A stretch of DNA of 50,753 bases from Nitrospira sp. Its GTDB lineage: Bacteria > Nitrospirota > Nitrospiria > Nitrospirales > Nitrospiraceae. The position numbers and the translations under genes are program-made. Position 1 is the stretch's first letter. Each line of letters opens with the position of its first letter. The notes under the pieces were generated by a model, which searched no databases, had not been told where the DNA came from, and saw only the letters and a program-made list of their open reading frames with translations. Location: NCBI GenBank assembly GCA_013140455.1, contig JABFSU010000001.1, forward strand, positions 1-50,753. Direction: 5' to 3'. This document shows, one piece after another, positions 1-8,705 of the stretch.

Positions 1-20
1 ATGGTTGTGAAGGGGGAGTC

Positions 21-1022
21 ATGATTAAAGCGATGAAAGACTTTCAGATCCCGATGCGGGTTGAAGTCGATAAGGATGCGAATTCCCCAGTGTTCGGTCG
101 ATTCACCACCGAGGCGTTTGAGCGGGGATTCGGCACTACAATTGGAAATTCACTTCGCCGCGTGTTGTTGTCATCGTTGACCGGAGCGGCTGTGACGACG
201 GTGAAGATTGAGGGCGTACTGCACGAATTTTCAACGATACCAGGTGTCACGGAAGATGTGACATCCATTATTTTGAATATCAAGAGCCTGCGCTTGGCGC
301 TTCATACCGATAAGCCGAAGACGATCCGTTTGAGGAAGAAGGGACCCGGTGAAGCCAAAGGCTCCGATATTATCCACGATGCCGATGTGACCATTCTCAC
401 GCCGGATCTGCATATCGCGACGTTGGATAAAGATGCGACGCTGGATATCGAGATGACGGTGAAACATGGTCGTGGGTATGTCCCGGCTGAGCGCAACAAG
501 GAAGAAGGGTTGCCGATCGGTGTCATCGCGATCGACTCTGTGTTCTCGCCCATCAAGCGCGTAAACTTTCATGTGGAAAACGCTCGTGTTGGTCGCATGA
601 CCGACTATGACAAGCTGACGATGGAGATCTGGACAGATGCGACCATCAGTCCACGTGATGCCTTGTCGACAGCGGCGAATATTTTGCGTGATCACCTCGA
701 TATCTTTATCAATCCTGAAGAGCGTGGCGAAGGCAAGCGCGAGGCGGGATATGATGAGTCGGAACTTGAAGAGAATAAGAATCTCTCGCGGAGCGTGAAT
801 GAACTCGAGCTCTCCGTTCGTGCGGCGAATTGCTTGAAGAATGCCAACATCAAGACCATTCGTGATCTGGTCCAGAAGACGGAAAACGAAATGCTCAAGA
901 CGAAGAATTTTGGCAAGAAGTCACTGAATGAAATCAAGGAAATTTTGTTAGAGATGGGTCTCACGCTGGGAGGAAGGGTTGAAGCCGGATCCTCCAGCAA
1001 CGGGAGTTCGCAGTCAGAGTAA
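21..1022 (+). CDS. rpoA: DNA-directed RNA polymerase subunit alpha
   Basis: This is the alpha subunit, which dimerises to nucleate assembly of RNA polymerase and contacts regulators and UP elements through its C-terminal domain. At 333 residues it has the usual length. The N-terminal assembly domain (about 1-235) carries the conserved stretch around [14 protein letters not shown] flexible acidic linker follows, and the helix-hairpin-helix C-terminal domain (about 263-320) includes the [18 protein letters not shown] segment. The ATG at 21 follows a strong ribosome-binding site (GGGGGAG). rplQ lies 21 bases downstream, the usual end of a ribosomal-protein operon whose upstream part lies outside the window. 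Confidence 0.98.
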   Translation: MIKAMKDFQIPMRVEVDKDANSPVFGRFTTEAFERGFGTTIGNSLRRVLLSSLTGAAVTTVKIEGVLHEFSTIPGVTEDVTSIILNIKSLRLALHTDKPKTIRLRKKGPGEAKGSDIIHDADVTILTPDLHIATLDKDATLDIEMTVKHGRGYVPAERNKEEGLPIGVIAIDSVFSPIKRVNFHVENARVGRMTDYDKLTMEIWTDATISPRDALSTAANILRDHLDIFINPEERGEGKREAGYDESELEENKNLSRSVNELELSVRAANCLKNANIKTIRDLVQKTENEMLKTKNFGKKSLNEIKEILLEMGLTLGGRVEAGSSSNGSSQSE

Positions 1023-1043
1023 TTTTCAGCGAAGGGGAATGCC

Positions 1044-1475
1044 GTGCGACACAGAAAAAAAGGCCGTCAACTTGGTCGGCAGACGAAGCATCGATGGGCC
1101 CTGTTCCGGAGCCTCGTGACCTCGCTCTTGGAGCATGAGCGTATTGAGACGACCGAAGCGAAGGCAAAAGAGATTCGCGGGTTTACTGACCGAATGATTA
1201 CGTTGGGGAAGGATGGAACCTTGCCGGCTCGCCGCCGGGCCCTCGCGTTTATCCGGAGCAAAGATGTGGTCTCAAAACTGTTCAGCGATGTCGCCGGACG
1301 ATTCAAAGATCGGCAGGGTGGATACACCCGTATGGTGAAGACTCGCCGCCGCATCGGCGATGGCGCTGAAATGGTGGCGATCGAGTTGGTGACGATGGTG
1401 GAGAAGGCTTCTTCCAAGGCAGCCACTGTTCCGATGGCGACAACTCCCGTCGCTTCTCCGGAAGCTTCTGCCTAG
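1044..1475 (+). CDS. rplQ: 50S ribosomal protein L17
   Basis: L17 is a large-subunit ribosomal protein near the peptide exit tunnel. The N-terminus [20 protein letters not shown] is diagnostic, and the conserved core runs to about residue 118. The last 25 residues are an Ala/Thr/Pro-rich tail that varies between species. The start is GTG at 1044, preceded by GAAGGGGA; an ATG at 1039 is in another frame. It is the last gene of the rpoA operon and is followed by a terminator at about 1503. Confidence 0.97.
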   Translation: MRHRKKGRQLGRQTKHRWALFRSLVTSLLEHERIETTEAKAKEIRGFTDRMITLGKDGTLPARRRALAFIRSKDVVSKLFSDVAGRFKDRQGGYTRMVKTRRRIGDGAEMVAIELVTMVEKASSKAATVPMATTPVASPEASA

Positions 1476-1502
1476 CGCTATAGTTGTTTGTGTGTTGAAC
1501 GG

Positions 1503-1546
1503 AAAGAGCTCCTCGCGTGTCATGCGTGAGGAGCTCTTTCTGTTTC
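1503..1546 (+). terminator. Intrinsic terminator after rplQ
   Basis: The arms AAAGAGCTCCTC and GAGGAGCTCTTT are perfect 12-base complements and are extended by a few pairs towards a short loop. A T-rich stretch (CTTTCTGTTTCT) follows. The position 28 bases after the rplQ stop fits the end of the ribosomal-protein operon. Confidence 0.85.
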
Positions 1547-1635
1547 TGGCCAGCTACAGGCGTTTACTTGCCTGATCCTCAGTGCTACTATCGTGCCAGA
1601 ATTTCAACTGGTTTATCTGGTAAGCGGTGTGATGC

Positions 1636-2208
1636 ATGTGGGACGTATTAGCCAGGCGAAGCCTCCTTACGGTGAGTGGAGCACTGGCGGCATTCCTGAT
1701 TTATCTGTTGTTTGTGAACGCAGATTCCGCTCCTACAAATCAGCCTGTTGTACCAGGTGCCATTGAAAGTGCAGACGCGAAGATCTCGGATTTTACCTTT
1801 ACGCAGACCAAAGGCGATGTGGTGCAGTGGCGGGTACAGGCCAAGCAGGCACGCTTATTCGAGCAGGAGAAGCGCGCCGTCCTGAGCGATGTTGAAGTGA
1901 CGCTCTACGGGCAGGCGGGGAAAGAGGTAACGGTCCTGGGAGACGAGGGCGCGCTCGATACAGCCACGAAAAACTTTATATTGGCGAATCGAACGGATCC
2001 GCTGGTAATTGCGACAGGAAGTGGATATACGATTTATACCAATCACCTGGCATGGACCGATTCCACAAAGATCATTCAGACCGGTGACCCCGTCCGTATT
2101 GTCGGCAATGGATTGGAAATTACCGGCAGAGGATTGTTGGGACGGACGGAGTCTGAAGAGTTTGAGGTACTTGATGATGTTCATGTGGATCTCGTTTCTG
2201 GTTCTTAG
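1636..2208 (+). CDS. lptC: LPS export ABC transporter periplasmic protein LptC
   Basis: LptC is the bitopic inner-membrane protein that takes lipopolysaccharide from LptB2FG and passes it to LptA. It has 190 residues. One N-terminal membrane anchor (about 8-27, LLTVSGALAAFLIYLLFV) is followed by a periplasmic beta-jellyroll (LptC/DUF1239 type) with the typical start ISDFTFTQTKGDVVQWRVQAKQARLF. The gene overlaps the start of lptA by about 35 bases and begins an lptC-lptA-lptB-rpoN run. The ATG at 1636 is the natural start because the anchor begins directly after it. Assignment rests on fold pattern and context. Confidence 0.9.
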   Translation: MWDVLARRSLLTVSGALAAFLIYLLFVNADSAPTNQPVVPGAIESADAKISDFTFTQTKGDVVQWRVQAKQARLFEQEKRAVLSDVEVTLYGQAGKEVTVLGDEGALDTATKNFILANRTDPLVIATGSGYTIYTNHLAWTDSTKIIQTGDPVRIVGNGLEITGRGLLGRTESEEFEVLDDVHVDLVSGS

Positions 2209-2779
2209 CATCTTCGCCTCAGTCACAGCCGAGTCTGTCGTGCCAGCAGGCGCCGCTGTTTCTAAAGGTTCAGGCCCAGTCCAGACTCCGACAACCATTA
2301 CCGCAAAAAAAATGACGGTGCGTAATCAGGATAGTCAGGCCGTCTTTGAAGGGTCAGTCATCCTGACTCAAGGAACATTGATGGTCTATTCGGACAAGAT
2401 GGTGGTGTCGTTTTCCCCCCAGTCTGCGGATACCAAGAAAGGGGAGCCCGGAGAAATCAAGAAGAGTGATCCCTCTTCTACAGCCAAACCGATAGGCAAA
2501 GGTGCCGATGTGATGCCGGGATCCTCGGGTCGATCCGTCAAGCAGATTGAGGCGACGGGCCATGTGCGCATCGAAAAAGAGACCGGAAATGCGACCTCTG
2601 ATAAGGCGGTGTTCGACAATAGTCGGCGGGTTGTGACTTTGACCGGGGATCCGGTGGCTTGGGAGAAGGGGACGCGAGTTAGTGGTGAGAAGATCATTAT
2701 ATACTTGGATGAAGATCGAAGTGTCGTCGAAGGGGGATCGCATCTCCTGATCGATGGCGAACGTGGCGGAATGAAATGA
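2174..2779 (+). CDS. lptA: LPS transport periplasmic protein LptA (OstA-like)
   Basis: LptA forms the periplasmic bridge for lipopolysaccharide. The likely start is one of the ATGs at 2174, 2177 or 2183, inside the end of lptC. It gives a signal peptide of about 20 residues (MMFMWISFLVLSIFASVTA). The OstA/LptA domain begins near residue 38 (TTITAKKMTVRNQDSQAVFEG). The domain is split by a Lys/Ser/Pro/Gly-rich linker of about 40 residues (roughly 80-120) before it resumes with KQIEATGHVRIEKETG, which is longer than in enterobacterial LptA. The stop overlaps the lptB start in an ATGA, implying translational coupling. The frame is open further upstream, but that part lacks a signal peptide. Confidence 0.85.
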   Translation: MMFMWISFLVLSIFASVTAESVVPAGAAVSKGSGPVQTPTTITAKKMTVRNQDSQAVFEGSVILTQGTLMVYSDKMVVSFSPQSADTKKGEPGEIKKSDPSSTAKPIGKGADVMPGSSGRSVKQIEATGHVRIEKETGNATSDKAVFDNSRRVVTLTGDPVAWEKGTRVSGEKIIIYLDEDRSVVEGGSHLLIDGERGGMK

Positions 2780-3558
2780 CTCAGGGAGCCGAATCGGAAT
2801 TGGTCGGGACGTCGGACTCAGTGACCGGTCCACACACATCGTGCTTGCGAGCCCGAGGGTTGGAGAAGAGTTTTCGCGGGCGAAAAGTTGTGAAGGGCGT
2901 GGCAATCGAAGTGCGTGCCGGTGAAGTGGTTGGGCTTCTTGGCCCGAACGGTGCCGGGAAAACCACGATCTTTGATATGGTCGTGGGCCTCTGCCAGCCG
3001 GACGAGGGGGAGATTACGTTTAACGGCGAGTCCATCACGGACCTGCCAATGTATCAACGGGCCAGGCGAGGGATCGGGTATCTTCCGCAGGAGTCGTCGG
3101 TCTTTCGCCGCCTTTCCGTAGAGAAGAATGTCTTAGCGATTTTGGAAATCCTAGGCTATCCTCGTGGTGAGCGGATGGCGCGGGTTGATGAGTTGCTCAA
3201 GGACCTTGATCTCCTGCATATTCGTGGCAGTATGGCGTACGCACTGTCAGGAGGAGAACGTCGTCGATTGGAAATCACCAGGGCCTTAGCGACAAGCCCA
3301 TCCTTCATGCTCTTGGATGAACCGTTTGCCGGAATTGATCCGATCGCGGTGGCCGACATTCAGCAGATTATCCTTCGCCTGAAGGACAAGGGGATTGGGA
3401 TTCTCATCACCGATCATAATGTTCAAGAAACGTTATCTATTACCGATCGCGCATACATTATTAATGAAGGATTGATCCTGGAATCCGGTTCTCCGGAGGC
3501 CATTGTGAAGAGTGAAACCGCTCGGGCCGTGTATCTCGGCGAGCGATTCAAGCTGTAG
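2776..3558 (+). CDS. lptB: LPS export ABC transporter ATP-binding protein LptB
   Basis: LptB is the cytoplasmic ATPase driving extraction of lipopolysaccharide by LptFG. Visible motifs are Walker A GPNGAGKTT (residues 56-64), signature LSGGERRR, Walker B MLLDEPFAGIDP and the H-loop in ITDHNVQETL. It has 260 residues, about 20 more than most LptB proteins, because of an N-terminal extension before CLRARGLEKSF. The start is the ATG at 2776, overlapping the lptA stop. lptF and lptG are not in the window. rpoN follows after 18 bases, the common lptB-rpoN arrangement. Confidence 0.94.
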   Translation: MTQGAESELVGTSDSVTGPHTSCLRARGLEKSFRGRKVVKGVAIEVRAGEVVGLLGPNGAGKTTIFDMVVGLCQPDEGEITFNGESITDLPMYQRARRGIGYLPQESSVFRRLSVEKNVLAILEILGYPRGERMARVDELLKDLDLLHIRGSMAYALSGGERRRLEITRALATSPSFMLLDEPFAGIDPIAVADIQQIILRLKDKGIGILITDHNVQETLSITDRAYIINEGLILESGSPEAIVKSETARAVYLGERFKL

Positions 3559-3576
3559 AGGGTTTGATATCCAGTT

Positions 3577-5085
3577 ATGAAACTTCGTCTCGACTTGAGG
3601 CTTAGCCAGAAGCTGATCATGACGCCGCAGTTGCAGCAGGCGATTAAGCTGTTGCAGCTTTCTCGGCTTGAATTGCAGCAAAGCTTAACCCAGCATCTAC
3701 TCGAAAATCCGCTTCTCGACGAAGTGCAGGCTGAAGTTGAGGAAGCTGAAGCGGCGGCTGCGGAAGGAAAAACGGAAGACCCCGCTACAACGGCTACACA
3801 AGATAACGCAGAAGAGGCGGGAACGCCGGAGGAGCGAGGTTCGCCCGAAGAGTTTTCAGCTTCTGGATGGGAAGAATACTTTGGCTCGGATCGTCGAGTC
3901 GGGGATTCGGAATATCCCTCCTCTTCTCAAGATGAGTTTCCCTCCTACGAGCAGACTGTGGCCAAAGCCACGTCGCTGGAAGAGCATTTGCTTTGGCAGC
4001 TCTCACTCTCGGGTCTTTCAGAGCGAGAGAAGGCCATTGGACGCTTGCTCATTGGAAATTTGGATGATGATGGCTATTTGAGAATTACTCTGGCTGAAGT
4101 CGTCAACGGGAGCGAGTTTGCGGAGGCGGAGGCTGAGTCGGTCCTCAAGGATGTTCAGACTTTTGATCCAACTGGTGTCGGGGCGCGTGACCTGCCGGAA
4201 TGTCTACTGCTCCAACTCGGCCATTTGGGCAAGAACCCGATGGGGTCACTCGGTGCAAGGCCGGGTGCGCTAAAGGGGGCCGTTGTCGAAGGTATTATCC
4301 TGCATCATCTCAAGGATCTTGAAAAGAAGCAGTATGCCAAGATCGCTAAGGCGTTGAATGTGACCATCGAGGAAGTTTTCGAAGCGACGAAATTGATCGG
4401 AGATCTCGAGCCCAAGCCCGGTCGCCCGTTCACGAACACGCAGAATTACGTGATTGTGCCGGATGTCTTTGTCGTGAAGAACGAAGGGGAGTGGGTGGTT
4501 TTGCTGAATGACGATGGCCTGCCTCGTATGCGGATCAGTCCGTATTACAAGCAACTGATAACGGCTGGAGACGGGGGGACGGCTGAAACCAAGTCTTACC
4601 TCGATGAAAAACTCAGAGCCGCCCAATGGGTGATTCGGAGTATCGATCAACGGAATAAGACGATCGTCAAAGTCGTGACGAGTATTGTGAAGTTTCAGGA
4701 GCAGTTTTTTGAGCAAGGGATTGAACATCTGAAACCCTTGGTCCTCAAGCAGGTGGCGGAGGATATCGGGATGCACGAATCGACGATCAGTCGCGTCACC
4801 GCCAATAAGTATATGTATTGTCCGCAAGGGATGCTTGAATTGAAGTTCTTCTTCAACGCGGGACTTCAGCGGGCGGATCAACCGTCTGACATGATGTCGT
4901 CCGTGTCTGTCCGAGAAATGATCCGGAAAATGATTGCCGAAGAGGATACGCAGCGTCCACTGAAAGATGAGGAAATCGCGGCGCGTTTGAAGCTCCAACA
5001 AGTGCTGATCGCGCGTCGCACGGTGGCGAAGTATCGCGCCGAGGACAACATCCCTTCTGCTAGCCAGAGGAAACGCCATTTTTAG
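3577..5085 (+). CDS. rpoN: RNA polymerase sigma-54 factor
   Basis: Sigma-54 directs polymerase to -24/-12 promoters that need an AAA+ activator. It has 502 residues. The glutamine-rich activator region I is at the start (LRLSQKLIMTPQLQQAIKLL), an acidic region II lies at about 52-130, and a core-binding region, the HTH (HESTISRVTANKYMYCPQG) and the RpoN box ARRTVAKYR (about 479-487) follow. The ATG at 3577 is 18 bases after lptB. No clear -24/-12 promoter was recognised in front of the nitrogen genes of this window, so its local targets are not evident. Confidence 0.97.
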   Translation: MKLRLDLRLSQKLIMTPQLQQAIKLLQLSRLELQQSLTQHLLENPLLDEVQAEVEEAEAAAAEGKTEDPATTATQDNAEEAGTPEERGSPEEFSASGWEEYFGSDRRVGDSEYPSSSQDEFPSYEQTVAKATSLEEHLLWQLSLSGLSEREKAIGRLLIGNLDDDGYLRITLAEVVNGSEFAEAEAESVLKDVQTFDPTGVGARDLPECLLLQLGHLGKNPMGSLGARPGALKGAVVEGIILHHLKDLEKKQYAKIAKALNVTIEEVFEATKLIGDLEPKPGRPFTNTQNYVIVPDVFVVKNEGEWVVLLNDDGLPRMRISPYYKQLITAGDGGTAETKSYLDEKLRAAQWVIRSIDQRNKTIVKVVTSIVKFQEQFFEQGIEHLKPLVLKQVAEDIGMHESTISRVTANKYMYCPQGMLELKFFFNAGLQRADQPSDMMSSVSVREMIRKMIAEEDTQRPLKDEEIAARLKLQQVLIARRTVAKYRAEDNIPSASQRKRHF

Positions 5086-5086
5086 T

Positions 5087-5110
5087 CTGCACCCGCTGAG
5101 TCTGGTGCAG
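5087..5110 (+). other. Small hairpin between rpoN and hpf
   Basis: CTGCACC (5087-5093) and GGTGCAG (5104-5110) are perfect 7-base complements with a 10-base loop, directly after the rpoN stop. There is no T-tract, so it is unlikely to terminate transcription. It could be a processing or mRNA-stability site separating rpoN from hpf expression. Function is not established. Confidence 0.4.
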
Positions 5111-5138
5111 AGATGGTTCACGTAAGGAGACACTTCGC

Positions 5139-5702
5139 ATGAAGCTACGAATCACTGGTCGCCACATGGACGTGACGTCCGCACTTCGTCGATATCTTGA
5201 GACACGATTCGATCGGCTTGATCGGTACGAATTGAAAGTGGGGATTGTTCAGGTTGTCTTGAGTGTGGAGAAGCTTCAGCATAAAGCGGAAGCAGTTTGT
5301 GTGGTCCACGGGAAGCGTGTGCAAGCGAAAACCTCGACGCGAGAAATGTATGCGACGATTGATGCGTTGGTGGACCGCATTGATGGACAGCTCAGAAAAC
5401 TGAAAGAGCGATTGGTCAGTCATAAGCCTGCAAAGGCCACCCGAGTCCGGTCGGTGCGCGCGTTGGCTGCTGAGTGGCAAGAGGTGCCGGCCTTCAAGGT
5501 GGAGCGTAGAGCGGTTCCGGTTCTGTCCCTCGCGGAGGCGCACGACCGGTTCAGTGGCCACAGTGAGGCCTTTCTGTTGTTTGCAAATGTTGAGACAGGG
5601 AATCTTCATATGCTTCAACGGGGTGTCGGCGGGCGGGTCTTGGTCATTGAGCCATTTGCGGAAGGTCGGCGAGGGCATTCCTTCCCGGGGGCAGGAGAGT
5701 GA
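5139..5702 (+). CDS. hpf: Ribosome hibernation promoting factor, long form
   Basis: HPF binds idle 70S ribosomes and, in the long form, dimerises them to 100S particles. The N-terminal S30AE domain (about 1-105) begins MKLRITGRHMDVTSALRRYLETR. A linker follows, and then the C-terminal dimerisation domain (about 125-180) with the LSLAEAHDRFSGHSEAFLLFANVETGNLHMLQR pattern. At 187 residues it is a long HPF. The ATG at 5139 follows AAGGAGA. Its place after rpoN matches the classical rpoN-hpf-rapZ neighbourhood, although ptsN/hprK-type genes are missing between hpf and rapZ. Confidence 0.94.
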   Translation: MKLRITGRHMDVTSALRRYLETRFDRLDRYELKVGIVQVVLSVEKLQHKAEAVCVVHGKRVQAKTSTREMYATIDALVDRIDGQLRKLKERLVSHKPAKATRVRSVRALAAEWQEVPAFKVERRAVPVLSLAEAHDRFSGHSEAFLLFANVETGNLHMLQRGVGGRVLVIEPFAEGRRGHSFPGAGE

Positions 5703-5824
5703 TGGTCCGGCTTGAAGACGGCAGGATCTAGTTCCGATGTCGGCAAAGGGCTAGTGGGCAACGTCATCTCTGTGATTGTTAGATTCTCTTCCCTGGTAGA
5801 GCTGGTTGTCCCCAATAAAGTTGT

Positions 5825-6691
5825 ATGGCACAGCTGAATCTCGTCATCGTCAGTGGCCTCTCCGGATCCGGCAAGTCGCACGCACTGAAGGCGTTCGAGG
5901 ATGCCGGCTATTTCTGCATCGATAACCTCCCTCCTGCGTTAATCCCGACGTTCGTGGAATTGTGTAATCAGCAAGGTGGAGAGATATCGAACGTCGCGCT
6001 GGGTGTCGATGTCCGTGAGCGAGTCTTCTTTGCTGATTTGGTCGGGACGCTTGAGCGGGTGAGGGCCCTCGGGTATGCGATTCGTCTGCTCTTTTTGGAA
6101 GCCCGGGATGAAGTCCTTGTCAGGCGATTTTCTGAGTCACGTCGCCCGCATCCGCTATTGCCACATTTGCCGGTTTTGGAGGGAGTTCGGTTTGAGAAGG
6201 AACGGGTTGCGGAGTTGCGCCGCCATGCCGATCGGATTATCGATACATCTGATCTGACCGTGCATGAACTCCGGGACGTATTGACGAAGGAGTTCTCCCG
6301 TGGTCCTGCCACTCGGCGCTTGACGGTAACCTTGCTGACTTTTGGATATAAATTTGGCGTTCCCTACGATATCGATTTGCTGTTTGACGTTCGGTTTTTG
6401 AAGAATCCGTTTTTTGTTCCTGATCTCAAGCCCCTTCCTGGGGATGATCCCCGGGTTCGCGCCTTTGTGTTGTCCGATCCCGATGCCATCGATCTCCTGG
6501 CACAGCTGGAGAGCATGTTGAAGTTTTTGATTCCTCTCTACGAGCGTGAACAGCGCAGTTACCTCACCATTGCGATTGGATGCACCGGCGGGCGCCATCG
6601 ATCGGTCGCGATTGCAGGTCGGCTTCGGGAGAGCCTTGGCGCAATCGGTCACGAAGTGATCCTCAAACATCGAGATCTGCAGAAGTCCTAA
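5825..6691 (+). CDS. rapZ: RNase adapter / nucleotide-binding protein RapZ
   Basis: This is a member of the RapZ (YvcJ/YhbJ) family, which in E. coli delivers small RNAs to RNase E to control amino-sugar synthesis. Walker A is GLSGSGKS (11-18), followed by the family hallmark YFCIDNLPPALIPTF. The C-terminal RNA-binding half ends with the conserved GCTGGRHRSVAIAGRL segment. At 288 residues it has standard length. The 122 bases between hpf and this start hold no recognisable gene. The sRNA-adapter role is known only in enterobacteria, so only family membership is secure here. Confidence 0.93.
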   Translation: MAQLNLVIVSGLSGSGKSHALKAFEDAGYFCIDNLPPALIPTFVELCNQQGGEISNVALGVDVRERVFFADLVGTLERVRALGYAIRLLFLEARDEVLVRRFSESRRPHPLLPHLPVLEGVRFEKERVAELRRHADRIIDTSDLTVHELRDVLTKEFSRGPATRRLTVTLLTFGYKFGVPYDIDLLFDVRFLKNPFFVPDLKPLPGDDPRVRAFVLSDPDAIDLLAQLESMLKFLIPLYEREQRSYLTIAIGCTGGRHRSVAIAGRLRESLGAIGHEVILKHRDLQKS

Positions 6692-6747
6692 GCAAGATTC
6701 TGAGGCACTGTGGTCCGAGCTGCTTCCTATCAGTTCGGTTGTGTTGC

Positions 6748-6775
6748 TTGACAGGTCGAGCATATTGACTATACT
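6748..6775 (+). promoter_or_regulatory. Near-consensus sigma-70 promoter for the pil operon
   Basis: TTGACA (6748-6753) is a perfect -35 box. After 16 bases it is followed by TATACT (6770-6775), five of six matches to the -10 consensus. Transcription would begin near 6782, about 38 bases before the MerR-type gene that heads pilMNOPQ. This is the best promoter match noticed in the window. Confidence 0.75.
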
Positions 6776-6819
6776 TACCTTGTACCTGCAGAACCTAGCT
6801 TCCCTCAGGCACATTTCAC

Positions 6820-7032
6820 GTGAAGAAACGAAACACGATTCGCAAGACAGCAGGGTATAAGACGAATCAGGTGTGTGACTTGTTCGATATATCCAAAGCT
6901 ACTTTGTTTCGATGGGAGCGCCAAGGGTTGATTTCCGGTCCCCCGCGAGACTGGCGAAACTGGCGGCTGTATATGCGGGAGAATGTGGCCGAAATTCAGA
7001 AAATGATTCGCGCTCGAAAGCTTGTCATGTAG
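6820..7032 (+). CDS. Small MerR-type winged-helix DNA-binding protein
   Basis: The 70-residue protein is almost entirely a MerR/excisionase-like winged helix: YKTNQVCDLFDISKATLFRWERQGLI, then a short wing (GPPRDWRNWRLY) and a helix with the EIQKMIRARK end. There is no effector or dimerisation domain. The start is GTG at 6820, the only good start after the promoter at 6748. It precedes pilM by 16 bases and is therefore the first gene of the pil operon, suggesting a role in pilus or motility control. That role is inference from position; the protein could also regulate genes elsewhere. Confidence 0.75.
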   Translation: MKKRNTIRKTAGYKTNQVCDLFDISKATLFRWERQGLISGPPRDWRNWRLYMRENVAEIQKMIRARKLVM

Positions 7033-7048
7033 AGTAGCGGTGAGGGAT

Positions 7049-8155
7049 ATGCTAAGCACATTTAAAAATATGTTTGAAACCGACATTGTCTCCTTACTGA
7101 CTCCTAAGCGTCAGCTGGTTGGGCTTGATATTGGGTCGAGCGCAATTAAGTTGGTGCAGTTGAGAGAAAGCAAGGGGCGGTACTATCTCCAGAAATTTGG
7201 CATGAAGCCATTGGAGCCAGAAGTGATCGTGGATGGAACGGTCATGGACGAGGGACGGGTAGTCTCGGCAATTCGTGAGCTGTTTGAAGAATCGAATGTC
7301 AAGAATAAGCAGGTTGCAGTGTCCATATCAGGTCACGCCGTCATTGTGAAGAAGATCAGCTTGCCCCCCATGCCCGAAGAGGAGTTAGAAGGGCAAGTGA
7401 AATTAGCGGCGGAGCAATATATTCCGTTCGATATTAATGAAGTGAATATTGACTTCCATGTGCTTCCGGCTGATGTCTCAGGCGAGGGGTCTGGCGAGAT
7501 GTCGGTTATTCTCGTGGCGGCAAAGAAAGACAAAATTAATGAGTTGACCGAATTGGTCAAGGGTGCAGGATTGACGCCCGTGGTCATGGACGTCGATGCC
7601 TTCGCTATTGAAAATATGCATGCGATTAACTATCCCCTGGCACAAGATGAAACGACGGCGCTGGTGAATTTGGGGGCCAGCGTGATGAACGTTAATATCA
7701 TCCGCGGTGGAGTCTCTTTATTTACCCGTGATATCCCGTTGGGTGGGAATCGCTATACTGAAGCGATTCAGCGAGAAATGGGCCTCTCCTACGAGGAAGC
7801 TGAAGAGACCAAAAAGGGCGAGCGAAGCGGGAAGGCCGCTGCGAGCTCCATTGAGAGTGTGATTGATAGCGTCAATGGAGAAGTGGCCTCAGAGATTGCC
7901 CGAACAGTTGATTACTTCAAGACCTCCGCATCAAATGTGGGGCTGGATCGCGTCTTGGTCTGCGGTGGGGTTGCGCGTGTCAGCGGACTCGTACAGCAGT
8001 TGAGTGATCGCATGCAAACGCCAGTCGAAGTTGCAAATCCGTTTAGTGAAATTGATACATCGGGAAGTGACTTCGATCAGGATGCCCTGGCTGAAATGGC
8101 ACCGCTGGCGTCTGTCGCGGTAGGGCTGGCCTTGAGATCAGTGGGGGACCGATGA
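7049..8155 (+). CDS. pilM: Type IV pilus assembly protein PilM
   Basis: PilM is an actin-like cytoplasmic ATPase-fold protein that docks PilN and couples the inner-membrane alignment complex to the pilus motor. The phosphate-1 type motif is visible in LVGLDIGSSAIKLVQL. The body carries the conserved QVAVSISGHAVIVKKISLP and KLAAEQYIPFDI stretches. The ATG at 7049 follows GGTGAGGGAT and is preferred over a TTG at 7022, whose extra residues do not resemble the family. The stop overlaps the pilN start (ATGA at 8152). It has 368 residues. Confidence 0.95.
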   Translation: MLSTFKNMFETDIVSLLTPKRQLVGLDIGSSAIKLVQLRESKGRYYLQKFGMKPLEPEVIVDGTVMDEGRVVSAIRELFEESNVKNKQVAVSISGHAVIVKKISLPPMPEEELEGQVKLAAEQYIPFDINEVNIDFHVLPADVSGEGSGEMSVILVAAKKDKINELTELVKGAGLTPVVMDVDAFAIENMHAINYPLAQDETTALVNLGASVMNVNIIRGGVSLFTRDIPLGGNRYTEAIQREMGLSYEEAEETKKGERSGKAAASSIESVIDSVNGEVASEIARTVDYFKTSASNVGLDRVLVCGGVARVSGLVQQLSDRMQTPVEVANPFSEIDTSGSDFDQDALAEMAPLASVAVGLALRSVGDR

Positions 8156-8703
8156 TTCGCATCAATCTACTTCCTGGGCCTAAAGGCCGTGCGGCCAAAC
8201 CTCAGTATGATGTCCGGGCGCAGGCCCTGCTGGGGATTGGTGTGCTCTTGATTACGATTGCAGGTTGTTGGTGGTATTCGTCTTCTCTTGACGAGGCTAT
8301 CGAGGCTCGGCAGGATGAGAAGCTAGCCAAAGAGAAGCAAGTTGTACAGCTCAAAGAACAGGTAAAGCAAGTACAGGACTTTGAGCAAAGGAAGAAGTTG
8401 TTAGAGGATAAGAATCGGGTGATTGATCAACTCGAGTCGGCGCGGGTCGGGCCGGTCAAAGTCTTGGACTTTGTGAGTCAAAGCATCGAGCCTTTGAAAG
8501 TCTGGCTCACCAATTTGAAGCTATCCTCAGAAAATGTAGAGGTCGAAGGGAAGGCCTTGACGAATGATGATGTTGTCGAGTTCGTCAACAATCTTCGCCG
8601 GACCGATTTTTTTGCAAATATCAATCTCCAGGAAAGCAAGGCGGCAGTAGAGAACAAGATCAATATCTACCAGTTCAAACTGGCATTTCGCCTGAAAGGC
8701 TGA
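8152..8703 (+). CDS. pilN: Type IV pilus assembly protein PilN
   Basis: PilN is a bitopic membrane protein whose N-terminal cytoplasmic peptide binds PilM. The first residues MIRINLLPG are the invariant PilM-binding INLLP motif. One membrane segment (about 26-43, ALLGIGVLLITIAGCWWY), a coiled coil (about 45-95) and a ferredoxin-like periplasmic domain follow. It has 183 residues, starts on the ATG overlapping the pilM stop, and ends two bases before pilO. Confidence 0.94.
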   Translation: MIRINLLPGPKGRAAKPQYDVRAQALLGIGVLLITIAGCWWYSSSLDEAIEARQDEKLAKEKQVVQLKEQVKQVQDFEQRKKLLEDKNRVIDQLESARVGPVKVLDFVSQSIEPLKVWLTNLKLSSENVEVEGKALTNDDVVEFVNNLRRTDFFANINLQESKAAVENKINIYQFKLAFRLKG

Positions 8704-8705
8704 GC

